Shown in pieces: positions 19,708 to 27,869 of a stretch of 64,000 bases of DNA. The stretch's first letter is position 1. Every line of letters begins with the position of its first letter. Made by a program: the position numbers and the translations under genes. The notes under the pieces are model-generated. The model searched no databases and was not told where the DNA came from. It saw only the letters and a program-made list of their open reading frames with translations. This stretch comes from Bacteroidales bacterium (GTDB lineage Bacteria; Bacteroidota; Bacteroidia; Bacteroidales; F082): the NCBI GenBank assembly GCA_017651645.1, contig JAGCCO010000008.1:1-64000 (forward strand), read 5' to 3'.

Positions 19708-20439
19708 TTAACTATTAAAAATCTCCCATGTCTGTTTTGCCTGTTCCTCAAACATCTGCAAGCCACCATAGACCTTTGCCCCCCAAGTCTTGCCCAGTTC
19801 CATGAAAGCAGTCTCTTTTGGGTTGTAAATCAAGTCGATGAGGATGTGTTTTTTGCTCAAACCTTGATAGTGCAGGTCGGGGAAGTCGTCAATTTGAGGG
19901 AACATGCCCAAGGGCGTAGTATTGATGATCAATTGGCAGCTTTTCAAGGTCTCATCGCTTAGCGTGTCGTAGGTGTAATCGCCTTTTTCGGCACTACGGC
20001 TGACGGTGGAATAGGGGATGTCTTTCCGTTTCAGCACATATTGCACCGCTTTGGAGGCACCGCCTGTACCCAAGACCAAGGCATGGCTGGTTTCCTTGCC
20101 GTTGATGGCACGATTCAGCAACTGTTCGAAGCCATAGACATCGGTGTTGTAACCTTTCAATTTGCCGTTGTCGATTTTAACCACATTGACTGCTCCGACT
20201 TCTTTTGCAATAGGGTCAATCTCGTCCAATAGCGGTATGATGGCTTCCTTGTAGGGTATCGTCACGTTGAATCCGCATAGGTCGGGATATTTGTCCATCA
20301 CCTCATGGATTTCCTCTACTGTCTTGAGGTCGAAATGTTGATAAACGCAATCCAGTCCTTCGTATTCGAATTTCTTGTTGAAGTAGAACCTCGATTGCGA
20401 GTGCTTCAAAGGATGTCCGATGAGTCCGTAACGTTTCAT
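19708..20439 (-). CDS. aroE: Shikimate dehydrogenase
   Basis: A 243-residue NADP-dependent enzyme reducing 3-dehydroshikimate. The substrate domain carries GLIGHPLKHSQSRFYFN and NVTIPYKEAIIP with the catalytic lysine, GAVNVV follows, and the cofactor domain starts with VLGTGGASKAVQYVLK and later INTTPLGMFP. The family is usually 260-280 residues, so this is the compact Bacteroidota form. It lies between a heptamer hairpin and a perfect 22-base palindrome. With aroK at 17654 it forms a loose shikimate-pathway cluster on opposite strands. Confidence 0.95.
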   Translation of the reverse strand: MKRYGLIGHPLKHSQSRFYFNKKFEYEGLDCVYQHFDLKTVEEIHEVMDKYPDLCGFNVTIPYKEAIIPLLDEIDPIAKEVGAVNVVKIDNGKLKGYNTDVYGFEQLLNRAINGKETSHALVLGTGGASKAVQYVLKRKDIPYSTVSRSAEKGDYTYDTLSDETLKSCQLIINTTPLGMFPQIDDFPDLHYQGLSKKHILIDLIYNPKETAFMELGKTWGAKVYGGLQMFEEQAKQTWEIFNS

Positions 20440-20450
20440 ATATGCTTGCA

Positions 20451-20472
20451 GAGACGCGATTAATCGCGTCTC
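20451..20472. repeat. Perfect palindrome GAGACGCGATT/AATCGCGTCTC
   Basis: A 22-base perfect palindrome between aroE and the upstream small exporter gene. It shares the GAGACGC...GCGTCTC ends with the 34-base palindrome at 37481-37514. As RNA it would form a stable hairpin. Confidence 0.85.
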
Positions 20473-20484
20473 AAAAACAGATCA

Positions 20485-20976
20485 TTAGATACCAAAAATC
20501 GCCCCAAATCCCAAGGTACAAACCACACCGACAATAATGCTGGCCAGCACCACGCCACCAATGACGGCGAGTACGCTTTTCTTGAAATCCATGTCCAAGA
20601 AACTGGCTGCGAGGGTGCCTGTCCAAGCTCCTGTGCCGGGTAATGGGATACCGACGAAAAGCAGTAATGCCCAATAGAGTCCGCGACCAGCTTTGGCTTG
20701 CAGCTTCTCACCGCCTTTCTCGCCTTTCTCGAGGCACCAGTTGCAGAACCTGCTGAACCAGCGAACTTTGACATCCTTACCCCATTCCAGGACCTTGCGT
20801 GCAAAGAAATAGATGAAAGGCACGGGAAGCATATTGCCGATGGCGATGATGATGTAGCTCCAAAACAGGCTAAAGTCAGGATTGGCGGTATGAATGCCGT
20901 AGGCCACAGGGAGGGCGCCACGCAGCTCGATGAGCGGCACCATGGCGATGAGAAAGATGTAGATGTAATTCTTCAT
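20485..20976 (-). CDS. Small multi-drug export family membrane protein (COG2426/PF06695-like)
   Basis: A 163-residue inner-membrane protein with about four helices. The motif MVPLIELRGALPVAYG near the N-terminus and FVGIPLPGTGAWTGTLAA in the middle are diagnostic of this family, whose name reflects a weak early annotation; the transported substrate is not established. It is preceded 6 bases upstream by the stop of a TPR gene, so the two are probably co-transcribed from the box at 22460. Confidence 0.82.
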   Translation of the reverse strand: MKNYIYIFLIAMVPLIELRGALPVAYGIHTANPDFSLFWSYIIIAIGNMLPVPFIYFFARKVLEWGKDVKVRWFSRFCNWCLEKGEKGGEKLQAKAGRGLYWALLLFVGIPLPGTGAWTGTLAASFLDMDFKKSVLAVIGGVVLASIIVGVVCTLGFGAIFGI

Positions 20977-20982
20977 TCAGGG

Positions 20983-22434
20983 TTATTGTTTTGGGTTCGG
21001 GTTGGTGGCTTGGTTCTTTTTGTGTTGTTCGATCAGCGCAAGGATGTCCGGGTCGTTGGCCAGCAATTCGTGGTCGTATTCGATGAAGTCGGGCCACGTC
21101 TCGAAGTCAGCGGTGAGCGCTTGGTCCAAGGCCTCCAAGCCTGCGTTGCGGTTGCCTTTGATGAAATAAGCGTAGGCAAGAAGATAGAGGAGTGACGGGT
21201 CGTTGTCGGTCTGTAGCAAGCCGAACTTGATGGTGTTGATGGCCTCGTCGATTTTGTCCTGTTGTCCATAGAGGTCGGCGATGTAGTAATAGGCATCGGC
21301 GTCGTTCGGCGTCTGCTCTTGGATCTTGCGCAGATATTCCATGGCCTTGTCGTATTCCTTGAGTTTCATGTAGTCGGTGGCGATGGAGTAGAGGTGGTCG
21401 GTCTCCCAAGGCTCGTATTCCAAGGCTTTCTCAAAGTATTTGATGGCTTTTCGGCTTTGGCCGCGGTCACTGAACACATAGCCGAGACCTGCATAACCAG
21501 ATCCTATCATTGGGTTGATTTCCAATGCCTTGCTAAAATGCTCCTCGGCGGTTTGCAGGTCGTTGAGGCGGTAGTAGCAGTCTCCAATAGTGGTGTGTAT
21601 CATCGAGGTCTCCACGCCGTTGCGCAGGGCTTCCTCAAGGGTGTCGATGGCTTCTCTATAACGGCCCAAGTCATAATATATATCGGCCAGATGCATGTTG
21701 GTCCAGAGGTCTTCCGGATCGATGCTGAGGGCATATTCGTAGGGGTCGATGGACTCTTCGTATTGTCCCATCATACGGTAGACGTCGCCGATGTTGGTCC
21801 AGGCCTTGCTGTTATATGGGTCTTTGTCGACCAGTTGTTGGAAGAAAGCGATAGCGTCTTCTTTGCGGCCTGCGCTGAGGAAACAGCAGCGGATCTCATG
21901 GTAGATGGTGTCTTTGTCGTCGGCAAGTGCCAAGGCTTTTTGGTAGAAGTCAAGGGCGAGGTCGAATTTATGCATGTGTTGGTATTCGTATGCGATGGCG
22001 TTGTAGAGCTCGAACTTCTCGTCCTCATCGAAGTATGGAAGAGCGCTGAAGTAGTTCTCCAAAGCCTCTTCCGACTTGCCCAAGACGGCCAGGCAGGAGC
22101 CGAGGGTCAGGAAATAGTCGGGGTCTTCTTCGTCGTCGATGCGTTCCACATGCTGCATGATGTCGAAGGCACGTTGTGCATCGTTTTCGAGCAGATACTG
22201 TCGTGCATATTTGATTTTCAGCATGTTGCTTTCGGGATGCTGGGCCATGGCAATTTCCACGGCCTCTCTTGAGCGTTTCAGCTGGTTGTGTTTGGTGTAA
22301 TGGTCGATGATGTATTCAAACTCCTCACTGTCAAAGTAAACCGAGTCGTGATCCTTTAGCATGGATTCATACCTCTCGATGGCTTTTTCCATCTCTGCTT
22401 CGTGCTCAAAATAGTAATCTTCGTCCTCAAACAT
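20983..22434 (-). CDS. Cytoplasmic TPR-repeat protein
   Basis: A 483-residue protein with no signal peptide, an acidic N-terminus (MFEDEDYYFEHEAEMEKAIERYE) and about twelve tetratricopeptide repeats; clear ones include AWTNIGDVYRMMGQYEESIDPYEYAL, YYRLNDLQTAEEHFSKALEINP and GYVFSDRGQSRKAIKYFEKALEYEP. It ends in a low-complexity Asn/Pro tail. Such proteins act as scaffolds; the partner is not known. Overall architecture matches a conserved Bacteroidota TPR protein that I recognise only by pattern. It is the first gene of a two-gene unit with the small exporter. Confidence 0.82.
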   Translation of the reverse strand: MFEDEDYYFEHEAEMEKAIERYESMLKDHDSVYFDSEEFEYIIDHYTKHNQLKRSREAVEIAMAQHPESNMLKIKYARQYLLENDAQRAFDIMQHVERIDDEEDPDYFLTLGSCLAVLGKSEEALENYFSALPYFDEDEKFELYNAIAYEYQHMHKFDLALDFYQKALALADDKDTIYHEIRCCFLSAGRKEDAIAFFQQLVDKDPYNSKAWTNIGDVYRMMGQYEESIDPYEYALSIDPEDLWTNMHLADIYYDLGRYREAIDTLEEALRNGVETSMIHTTIGDCYYRLNDLQTAEEHFSKALEINPMIGSGYAGLGYVFSDRGQSRKAIKYFEKALEYEPWETDHLYSIATDYMKLKEYDKAMEYLRKIQEQTPNDADAYYYIADLYGQQDKIDEAINTIKFGLLQTDNDPSLLYLLAYAYFIKGNRNAGLEALDQALTADFETWPDFIEYDHELLANDPDILALIEQHKKNQATNPNPKQ

Positions 22435-22459
22435 ATTGTGACTTGACTGAAATTTGGTG

Positions 22460-22467
22460 CAAAAATA
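22460..22467 (-). promoter_or_regulatory. -7 box TATTTTTG of the TPR gene
   Basis: Perfect TAnnTTTG on the minus strand, 25 bases before the start at 22434. Confidence 0.75.
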
Positions 22468-22553
22468 ATAAAAAATAGGAATATGGTGAGGTTTTGTATT
22501 TCTGTGTTCCTAACAATAGTCAAAAATAACCGTTTAGGTATAATTATTTTTTC

Positions 22554-22561
22554 TAACTTTG
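22554..22561 (+). promoter_or_regulatory. -7 box TAACTTTG of the MscS/RyR operon
   Basis: Perfect TAnnTTTG, 44 bases before ATG 22606. Confidence 0.75.
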
Positions 22562-22605
22562 CATTCGGAAACCAATTGAAAGTTTCGGGTTAATACATAT
22601 TTTAT

Positions 22606-23751
22606 ATGAATAGACTAAGTAAAAAATGGTTGTCCTCTGACCGTGGGTTTACACAGGTCATGGGGGCGATGATATTGAAGGGGCGCTGGGTTCTAACCTT
22701 GCTGCTGTTGTTGATGATTGCTTTGTCGTTATTGTCGCTATTTGATTGGCAGAACGCCGCGTTTTTGAGTGCCTCGAGTTGTTTGGCTTCTGTTTATGGT
22801 TTCATTTCGAATGCACTCGGAAGTTCCTGGTTTTGGCTGCTGTTTCTGACGCTCCTCATGATCCTGGTCATCGGCGTGTGCAACACCATGACAAACCTCT
22901 ATAGCCTGCGCAAGAATGAAACGGGCATCACGTGGTGCCAGATTCTGATTCTGATTGTCGTCGGGATATGGTTGATCGGGTTGTTGTGCATTATCAAAAT
23001 CCAGAAGGAATCCGGCTATTTCATCATTTTTGGTGTCATTGGTACTTTGATGACCTGGATTTTCCAAGACACGATTAAAGGTGTTGTGGCTTTCATTCAC
23101 TTGAGGCTCAACCATCTGCTGTATATCGATGACTGGATTCAGGTGCCCAAGCTCAATGTCGATGGTGAAGTGAAGCGCATCACGCTGACGACGGTGACCA
23201 TTTACAATTGGGACACGACCACTTCTTCCATACCCACCAGCGTGTTGCACAACGACCATTTCATCAACCTCCAGAGAATGACTTCTGGAAAGACCTATGG
23301 CCGACAGATGCTGAAGACCTTTATCCTCGACACAGGATGGTTCCATCCGCTTTCCGCTGAGGAAATTGAATCATTGAAGGAGAGGGAGTCGGTCAGAGCA
23401 TATTTGTTGGACGAGGATTTCAAAGTAGGAGAACTTAATGCTCACTTGTTCCGATTGTATTTGTTCCATTGGCTGATGAACCATCCCTATGTCTCACAGG
23501 AGCCGCGATTGGTGGTGAGATGGTTGGAACAAAAAGAAGCAGGCTTGCCGCTGCAGGTGTATGGCTTCATCATGGAGGGCGGCGTTGTGGCATTCGAATG
23601 GCAGCAGTCACAGATCATCGAGCATATCATAAAGGCCTTGGATTGGTTCGGTCTTCAGCTTTATCAGAGTCCTTCGAGCTATGATGTCAGTAATATCAAT
23701 AACTATTTGACGGAGAAAGAGCTAACAAGTGGAAAGGAGGAAGCATTATGA
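22606..23751 (+). CDS. MscS-family mechanosensitive channel
   Basis: A 381-residue membrane protein. Three to four hydrophobic helices occupy residues 25-135; the pore helix and MscS beta domain follow (FQDTIKGVVAFIHLRLNHLLYIDDWIQV, then VDGEVKRITLTTVTIYNWDTTTSSIPTS). The sequence fits the YbdG/MscM-like branch better than E. coli MscS, including a C-terminal cytoplasmic domain with VYGFIMEGGVVAFEWQQSQIIEHI. Role: tension-gated release of small solutes on osmotic downshift, or gating by another signal. Its last 4 bases overlap the next gene (ATGA), so the two are translationally coupled. Confidence 0.85.
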   Translation: MNRLSKKWLSSDRGFTQVMGAMILKGRWVLTLLLLLMIALSLLSLFDWQNAAFLSASSCLASVYGFISNALGSSWFWLLFLTLLMILVIGVCNTMTNLYSLRKNETGITWCQILILIVVGIWLIGLLCIIKIQKESGYFIIFGVIGTLMTWIFQDTIKGVVAFIHLRLNHLLYIDDWIQVPKLNVDGEVKRITLTTVTIYNWDTTTSSIPTSVLHNDHFINLQRMTSGKTYGRQMLKTFILDTGWFHPLSAEEIESLKERESVRAYLLDEDFKVGELNAHLFRLYLFHWLMNHPYVSQEPRLVVRWLEQKEAGLPLQVYGFIMEGGVVAFEWQQSQIIEHIIKALDWFGLQLYQSPSSYDVSNINNYLTEKELTSGKEEAL

Positions 23752-24860
23752 GCAAACACGTTGAAAAGGAGAGACCTTTTGAATACTTGAGGCATAAGAA
23801 TGGTGACAGTTACTCGGCTGAGACGATAAGCGACTGGTATGTGGCTCGTGCATACGTCCTCGACAAGTTGAAGGATGTGGCTATCGGGCCTACCTCAAAC
23901 GAGTATTTACATGTGGTGGTAACGAGCGATAGCCCTTTGATGTTGTCCGCCGTCCGTGAAGTGGCCTTGTTGGCTCACTTTGCCAATTTTGACGAAACGA
24001 GTGGAAGCAACCGTTCAGTCATCACCATAGTCAGTAATAACGATACTATCGTTGAAGACTTGAGAAAAGAGGAATACCTGTGTAATCTGTTGGACTATTG
24101 CAAGTATTCGGTCTATGGCTCTGCGCCAATCCATGCCGACTCCTATCTTGATGTTGAATTGGAGATGGTCAGAACCTTGTCGGCTGCTGACAAAAGCGGT
24201 GTTGTCGTTGAAATGTCGGATAATGATGCCGATGAATTCCTGAAGACTTGCAACTTGGATGACATCAAGAGCATTGACACCCGTAAGGCAGTGTATGTGG
24301 GAAGGATCTACGAATTGGGGGTATTGATTGACAACTTGCCTGCCGAGGACATTCACTCTCCCAGACGTTACAAAATGGCGTTGGACGCGTTTGAGCATAA
24401 CTATTTGCAAAAGCCAATGACGCCGCTTATCAACCCACAAAAATGGAGTGCCAATTTGATCCAAGCCAAGAATGGCGTTTCGAGTATCTGCTGCGCCGAC
24501 TGTTTCGAGTTGAGGGCAAGAGGGATGGAACAGTGTGGTAAAAATTCAACTAAAGCCTGGGAGGACCATATTGAAGCGTTATCGATCAGCGAGCATGCCC
24601 GTTGGGTGACTGAGAGGTTGATCATGGGCGTGCGTTACTTCAACAAAGAAGAACGCATCCGTGACGAGCGCTCGTTTGGTGGCACCAAAAAGCAATTCCG
24701 CAACCGCTTGAAAAAGAATGCCTCGGATCCCGTCAGTGTCGACATTTGCTCGTTTGCGGAGTTGCGCAGAATCAATCCTGGAGACATGAAATACGACAGT
24801 TTCTTGATGCTGGCCATTCCAAAGATTTTGGAAAGGATCAGGGAAGAGGACAAAAGCTGA
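23748..24860 (+). CDS. RyR-domain-like protein coupled to an MscS channel
   Basis: A 370-residue soluble protein. The C-terminal part (about 275-366) has the pattern of bacterial ryanodine-receptor (RyR) domains: SISEHARWVTERLIMGVRY, then a basic linker, then SFAELRRINPGDMKYDSFLMLAIPKIL. The N-terminal 120 residues look like a Rossmann-type nucleotide-binding fold (YLHVVVTSDSPLMLSAVREVALLAHF), and a CCADC cluster lies between. Family knowledge: bacterial RyR domains are linked by comparative genomics to ion channels and nucleotide-type signals; a B. thetaiotaomicron member has a structure. Overlap of ATG with the channel's stop codon suggests it regulates the channel. The domain call is by pattern only. 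Confidence 0.6.
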   Translation: MSKHVEKERPFEYLRHKNGDSYSAETISDWYVARAYVLDKLKDVAIGPTSNEYLHVVVTSDSPLMLSAVREVALLAHFANFDETSGSNRSVITIVSNNDTIVEDLRKEEYLCNLLDYCKYSVYGSAPIHADSYLDVELEMVRTLSAADKSGVVVEMSDNDADEFLKTCNLDDIKSIDTRKAVYVGRIYELGVLIDNLPAEDIHSPRRYKMALDAFEHNYLQKPMTPLINPQKWSANLIQAKNGVSSICCADCFELRARGMEQCGKNSTKAWEDHIEALSISEHARWVTERLIMGVRYFNKEERIRDERSFGGTKKQFRNRLKKNASDPVSVDICSFAELRRINPGDMKYDSFLMLAIPKILERIREEDKS

Positions 24861-24888
24861 ATATTCTATTCTTAACCAAAGAAAAGCC

Positions 24889-26448
24889 ATGAAGAGAACG
24901 TTACTATTACTTTTTACGTTGTGTGTCGGCTTTACGACATTTGCCCAAACGGCATGGACGGTGGGCACGGTGCCCAACACCCGATTGAAAAGCAACGACA
25001 TCCATGTCTCCGACCCAGACGGATTTCTTTCCGACAGTACCGAGATGACCATCAACACAGCGCTTTGTGCTATCCGTGACAAGGCTGATGTCTTTTTGGT
25101 GACCTTGGCTTCGATCGGTGACGCCGAATCGAAATCTTTTGCCACGGAGTTGTTCAACTATTGGGGCATTGGTGATGCTGAGACCAACAATGGTGTGCTT
25201 CTGCTCTTTGTGGAAGACCAGCATGCCATGGAGTTTGAGACGGGTTATGGTGCTGAGGCAACCCTCACGGATGCCAAGTGTCAGCGGATATTCACCAATA
25301 CCATCGTGCCATTTTTCCGTGCCGGTGACTATGAGGGCGGTCTTTGCGCAGGCGTGGCCGATATCGTTGAGGTATATGGCGGTGAAATCCCAATGGGATT
25401 GAAGACCACCTTGCCGAGCGGCGACTATGAAGGCGAAGGAAAGATGACTGAAGACTTTAGCTTCATATTTGGTCTGTTTGCCTTATTAATGCTTGCGATG
25501 CCTATAGTCGGTATTGTCTTCTGGGCACGCAATCGTAAAGACAAAAAGCGCGTTGTTTCAGATACCTATCATGCGTTCAATGAGAACGGAGTCACCTATA
25601 TCGAAGGCTCCACGACCCATTGGTCGGGCTCGCCTTGGGAAGGCAAGGGCTGTCTCGGCGGCTTGATGATTGGTTTTTCCATCTTTGTCTTCTTGTTTTT
25701 GGCTATAGCTTTTGTGACCTCCCGTTTTCCCGATTTAGAGCAAAAGAAGGCGTACAGTTTGATTTCCGTCATCGCTTTGGTTTTGTATCTCACCTGGGTT
25801 TGTTTCCGTCAGAACCAACGTGCGTTGAAGACGGCCAAGAAGATGGCCAAGCAGTCCATCAATCCGGGGGCGGTCTATCAGGCAGCTTTCAAGAATTCGG
25901 GTAACCGAATAGCGACTTGGGCGGCACCTTGGTTGGGTTGGGTATACCACCTTGTTTATAAAAACAAGATGGAGCATGGCGGAGAATGCAACTGTCCGCA
26001 ATGTAGCGGCGCGATGAAAAATTACGACAGTTTCGAGTTGCCGGAGATTCATGCGGCTGAGGAAAGTGTGGGCGCCTTGAAGTTCAGGCCCTATCATTGC
26101 AGCAACGGCCATGTGGTCGTGGTGAAGGAGCATGGCAAGCAGTATTCCAAGTATAAAACATGCTCAAAATGCGGTGCTTACACATTGCTTATGACCGAAT
26201 CGAAAACCCTTGTCAATGCGGATTATTCGCATGACGGCAAGAAAGAGGAGACCTACGTCTGTCAGCATTGCGGTGACACCATCACGAAGACGGTGGTGAT
26301 TCCCATGTTGGTGCGTTATAGTAGCAGCAGTTATTCCTCCAGCTCGTCCAAACGAAGCCATTCGAGCCATTCTTCAAGCCATCATTCATCGGGAGGATCG
26401 TTTGGCGGAGGACATAGCGGCGGTGGCGGCTATTCGGGGAAATGGTAG
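24889..26448 (+). CDS. TPM-domain protein with zinc ribbons and Ser/Gly-rich tail
   Basis: A 519-residue protein with signal peptide (cleavage after TTFA), a TPM (YgcG/DUF477) domain at about 40-170 including NGVLLLFVEDQHAMEFETGYG, a membrane helix near 190-210 (FIFGLFALLMLAMPIVGIVFW), then two more helices. The C-terminal cytoplasmic-type region has CxxC-type pairs (CNCPQC, CSKCG, CQHCG) and ends in poly-Ser/His/Gly (SSHSSSHHSSGGSFGGGHSGGGGYSG). TPM domains have been linked to photosystem repair and membrane-protein quality control in other groups; the role here is open. It starts 28 bases after the RyR-like gene and may belong to that transcription unit. Confidence 0.8.
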   Translation: MKRTLLLLFTLCVGFTTFAQTAWTVGTVPNTRLKSNDIHVSDPDGFLSDSTEMTINTALCAIRDKADVFLVTLASIGDAESKSFATELFNYWGIGDAETNNGVLLLFVEDQHAMEFETGYGAEATLTDAKCQRIFTNTIVPFFRAGDYEGGLCAGVADIVEVYGGEIPMGLKTTLPSGDYEGEGKMTEDFSFIFGLFALLMLAMPIVGIVFWARNRKDKKRVVSDTYHAFNENGVTYIEGSTTHWSGSPWEGKGCLGGLMIGFSIFVFLFLAIAFVTSRFPDLEQKKAYSLISVIALVLYLTWVCFRQNQRALKTAKKMAKQSINPGAVYQAAFKNSGNRIATWAAPWLGWVYHLVYKNKMEHGGECNCPQCSGAMKNYDSFELPEIHAAEESVGALKFRPYHCSNGHVVVVKEHGKQYSKYKTCSKCGAYTLLMTESKTLVNADYSHDGKKEETYVCQHCGDTITKTVVIPMLVRYSSSSYSSSSSKRSHSSHSSSHHSSGGSFGGGHSGGGGYSGKW

Positions 26449-26478
26449 AATTCGGTTGCTTCGTTTTGATTATTGTGT

Positions 26479-26486
26479 TATCTTTG
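26479..26486 (+). promoter_or_regulatory. -7 box TATCTTTG of the TerB-like gene
   Basis: Perfect TAnnTTTG, 28 bases before ATG 26515. It excludes an in-frame non-ATG start at 26473, which is upstream of it. Confidence 0.8.
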
Positions 26487-26514
26487 CAAACAGAAATCAA
26501 TAAAACATAAAACC

Positions 26515-26835
26515 ATGACACTCAATAAAGAAGAATTCAAGACCTTGGTGATGCTCTATGCCGCCAATATCGATGGAAACATCCAATCGGAAGAAGTGAA
26601 AATCATGCTTGAAAAGAGCGATTTCGACACCGTGGAAAAGATGGAGAAGCTGTTCGGCAAGATGAACGATGCCGAAGTCCTCGACTGCATCCGCGAGAAC
26701 AAGGCCCAGTATGCCGCCTCTGAAGCCGATCGCCTCGACCTCATCCACGACCTCTGTGCCATCATCGAAGCAGACGAGAAAACCACGGTGATGGAGGAGC
26801 AGATGGTCAGGGAGATGCGTAGGGTGTTGGAGTAA
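26515..26835 (+). CDS. Small TerB-like acidic protein
   Basis: A 106-residue all-helical cytoplasmic protein. MLYAANIDGNIQSEEVKIML and the later LCAIIEADEKTTVMEEQMVREMRRVL resemble the two acidic metal-binding repeats of TerB (tellurite-resistance/DUF533-like) domains, where D-G and E residues bind divalent cations. Start at ATG 26515 is fixed by the -7 box at 26479. The transketolase gene follows 42 bases later. Assignment to TerB is by motif pattern and moderate. Confidence 0.65.
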   Translation: MTLNKEEFKTLVMLYAANIDGNIQSEEVKIMLEKSDFDTVEKMEKLFGKMNDAEVLDCIRENKAQYAASEADRLDLIHDLCAIIEADEKTTVMEEQMVREMRRVLE

Positions 26836-26877
26836 TCTCACAGACAGGGTACCTTATTTTTTCAAAATACTTATAAT

Positions 26878-27720
26878 ATGACTGTCAACGAATTAGAAAG
26901 AATCGCCTCGCAGGTGCGCCGCGACATCATACGTATGGTGCATGGCTGCCAGTCGGGTCACCCGGGCGGTTCGTTGGGCGCGACCGACGTTGTCACGGCC
27001 CTGTATTTCGACCAAATGCAAATCGACCCCGCCAACTTCCGCATGGACGGCAATGGCGAGGACATGTTCTTCCTCTCCAATGGCCACACCAGCCCGATGT
27101 TTTACAGTATCTTGGCGCGCCGTGGCTATTTCCCTGTCAGCGAGCTGGCTACTTTCCGCCGTCTTGGCACACGTTTGCAAGGCCATCCCACCACGGCTGA
27201 AGGTCTGCCTGGTGTCCGCATCGCCTCGGGCTCGTTAGGGCAGGGGCTTTCGGTGGCTGTTGGCGCTGCACAGGCCAAGAAACTGAATGGTGACCAACAT
27301 ATCGTCTACGTCCTCATGGGCGATGGCGAGCAGGAGGAAGGCCAGATCTGGGAGGCCGCCATGTATGCGCCTGCCAAAGGTGTCGACAACCTCATCGCCA
27401 TCATCGACTACAACAAGAAACAAATCGACGGTCCCACCGATGAGGTGCTTAGTCTCGGCGACCTTCGTGCCAAATACGAGTCCTTCGGTTGGTATGTCCT
27501 TGAGGTGAGCGGTAACAACATGCAGGCCGTCGTGAATATCCTAAAACTCGCTCGCGAGAACACCCACCAAGGCAGGCCGCAGCTCATCCTCGCACACACC
27601 GAGATGGGCTTTGGCGTCGACTTTATGATGGGCACGCACAAATGGCATGGCACTGCACCCAACGACGAGCAGGCCGCTAACGCACTCTCACAATTAACCG
27701 AAACTTTAGGAGATTATTAA
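26878..27720 (+). CDS. Transketolase, N-terminal subunit
   Basis: A 280-residue thiamine-diphosphate-binding half of a split transketolase. Diagnostic pieces are GHPGGSLGATDVVTALYFDQM, FFLSNGHTSPMFYSIL, RLGTRLQGHP, ASGSLGQGLSVAVGAA and the ThDP/Mg motif VLMGDGEQEEGQIWEAAMYAP...IAIIDYNKKQIDG. The other half is encoded 149 bases downstream at 27870. Together they interconvert pentose and triose/hexose phosphates in the cytoplasm. The spacer holds a heptamer-type inverted repeat. Confidence 0.94.
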   Translation: MTVNELERIASQVRRDIIRMVHGCQSGHPGGSLGATDVVTALYFDQMQIDPANFRMDGNGEDMFFLSNGHTSPMFYSILARRGYFPVSELATFRRLGTRLQGHPTTAEGLPGVRIASGSLGQGLSVAVGAAQAKKLNGDQHIVYVLMGDGEQEEGQIWEAAMYAPAKGVDNLIAIIDYNKKQIDGPTDEVLSLGDLRAKYESFGWYVLEVSGNNMQAVVNILKLARENTHQGRPQLILAHTEMGFGVDFMMGTHKWHGTAPNDEQAANALSQLTETLGDY

Positions 27721-27722
27721 AG

Positions 27723-27822
27723 ACTATGGCTGATGACAATGGCCTATGGCAGCTTTAACGAAAAGATGAAATCAATCCTTGATATTAAGCTGCCATAGTC
27801 ATAGGCCATAAGCCATCAGCCG
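27723..27822. repeat. Heptamer-based inverted repeat between transketolase halves
   Basis: The left arm (ACTATGGCTGATGACAATGGCCTATGGCAGCTTTAA) is closely complementary to the right arm (TTAAGCTGCCATAGTCATAGGCC..GCCATCAGCC), apart from one extra 7-base step on the right. Related in sequence to the element at 19626-19707. Confidence 0.8.
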
Positions 27823-27830
27823 ATAAAATC

Positions 27831-27858
27831 TTTAAATCTTGAATTTTGAATTTTAAAT
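27831..27858. repeat. Short heptamer array TTTAAAT/CTTGAAT/TTTGAAT
   Basis: Four consecutive 7-base units, TTTAAAT, CTTGAAT, TTTGAAT, TTTAAAT, matching the end of the array at 17567-17659. It ends 11 bases before the ATG of the transketolase C-terminal subunit. Confidence 0.8.
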
Positions 27859-27869
27859 CACAGAATACT

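Noticed and set aside
21262..22272. A 336-codon plus-strand frame opposite the TPR gene
   Set aside because: Shadow of a repeat-rich gene; composition is Val/Gly/Leu rich as expected for antisense of TPR codons.
23748..24860. Reading the RyR-like gene and MscS channel as a confirmed anti-phage system
   Set aside because: No other defence gene, nuclease or cyclase is adjacent; only the domain pairing suggests signalling.
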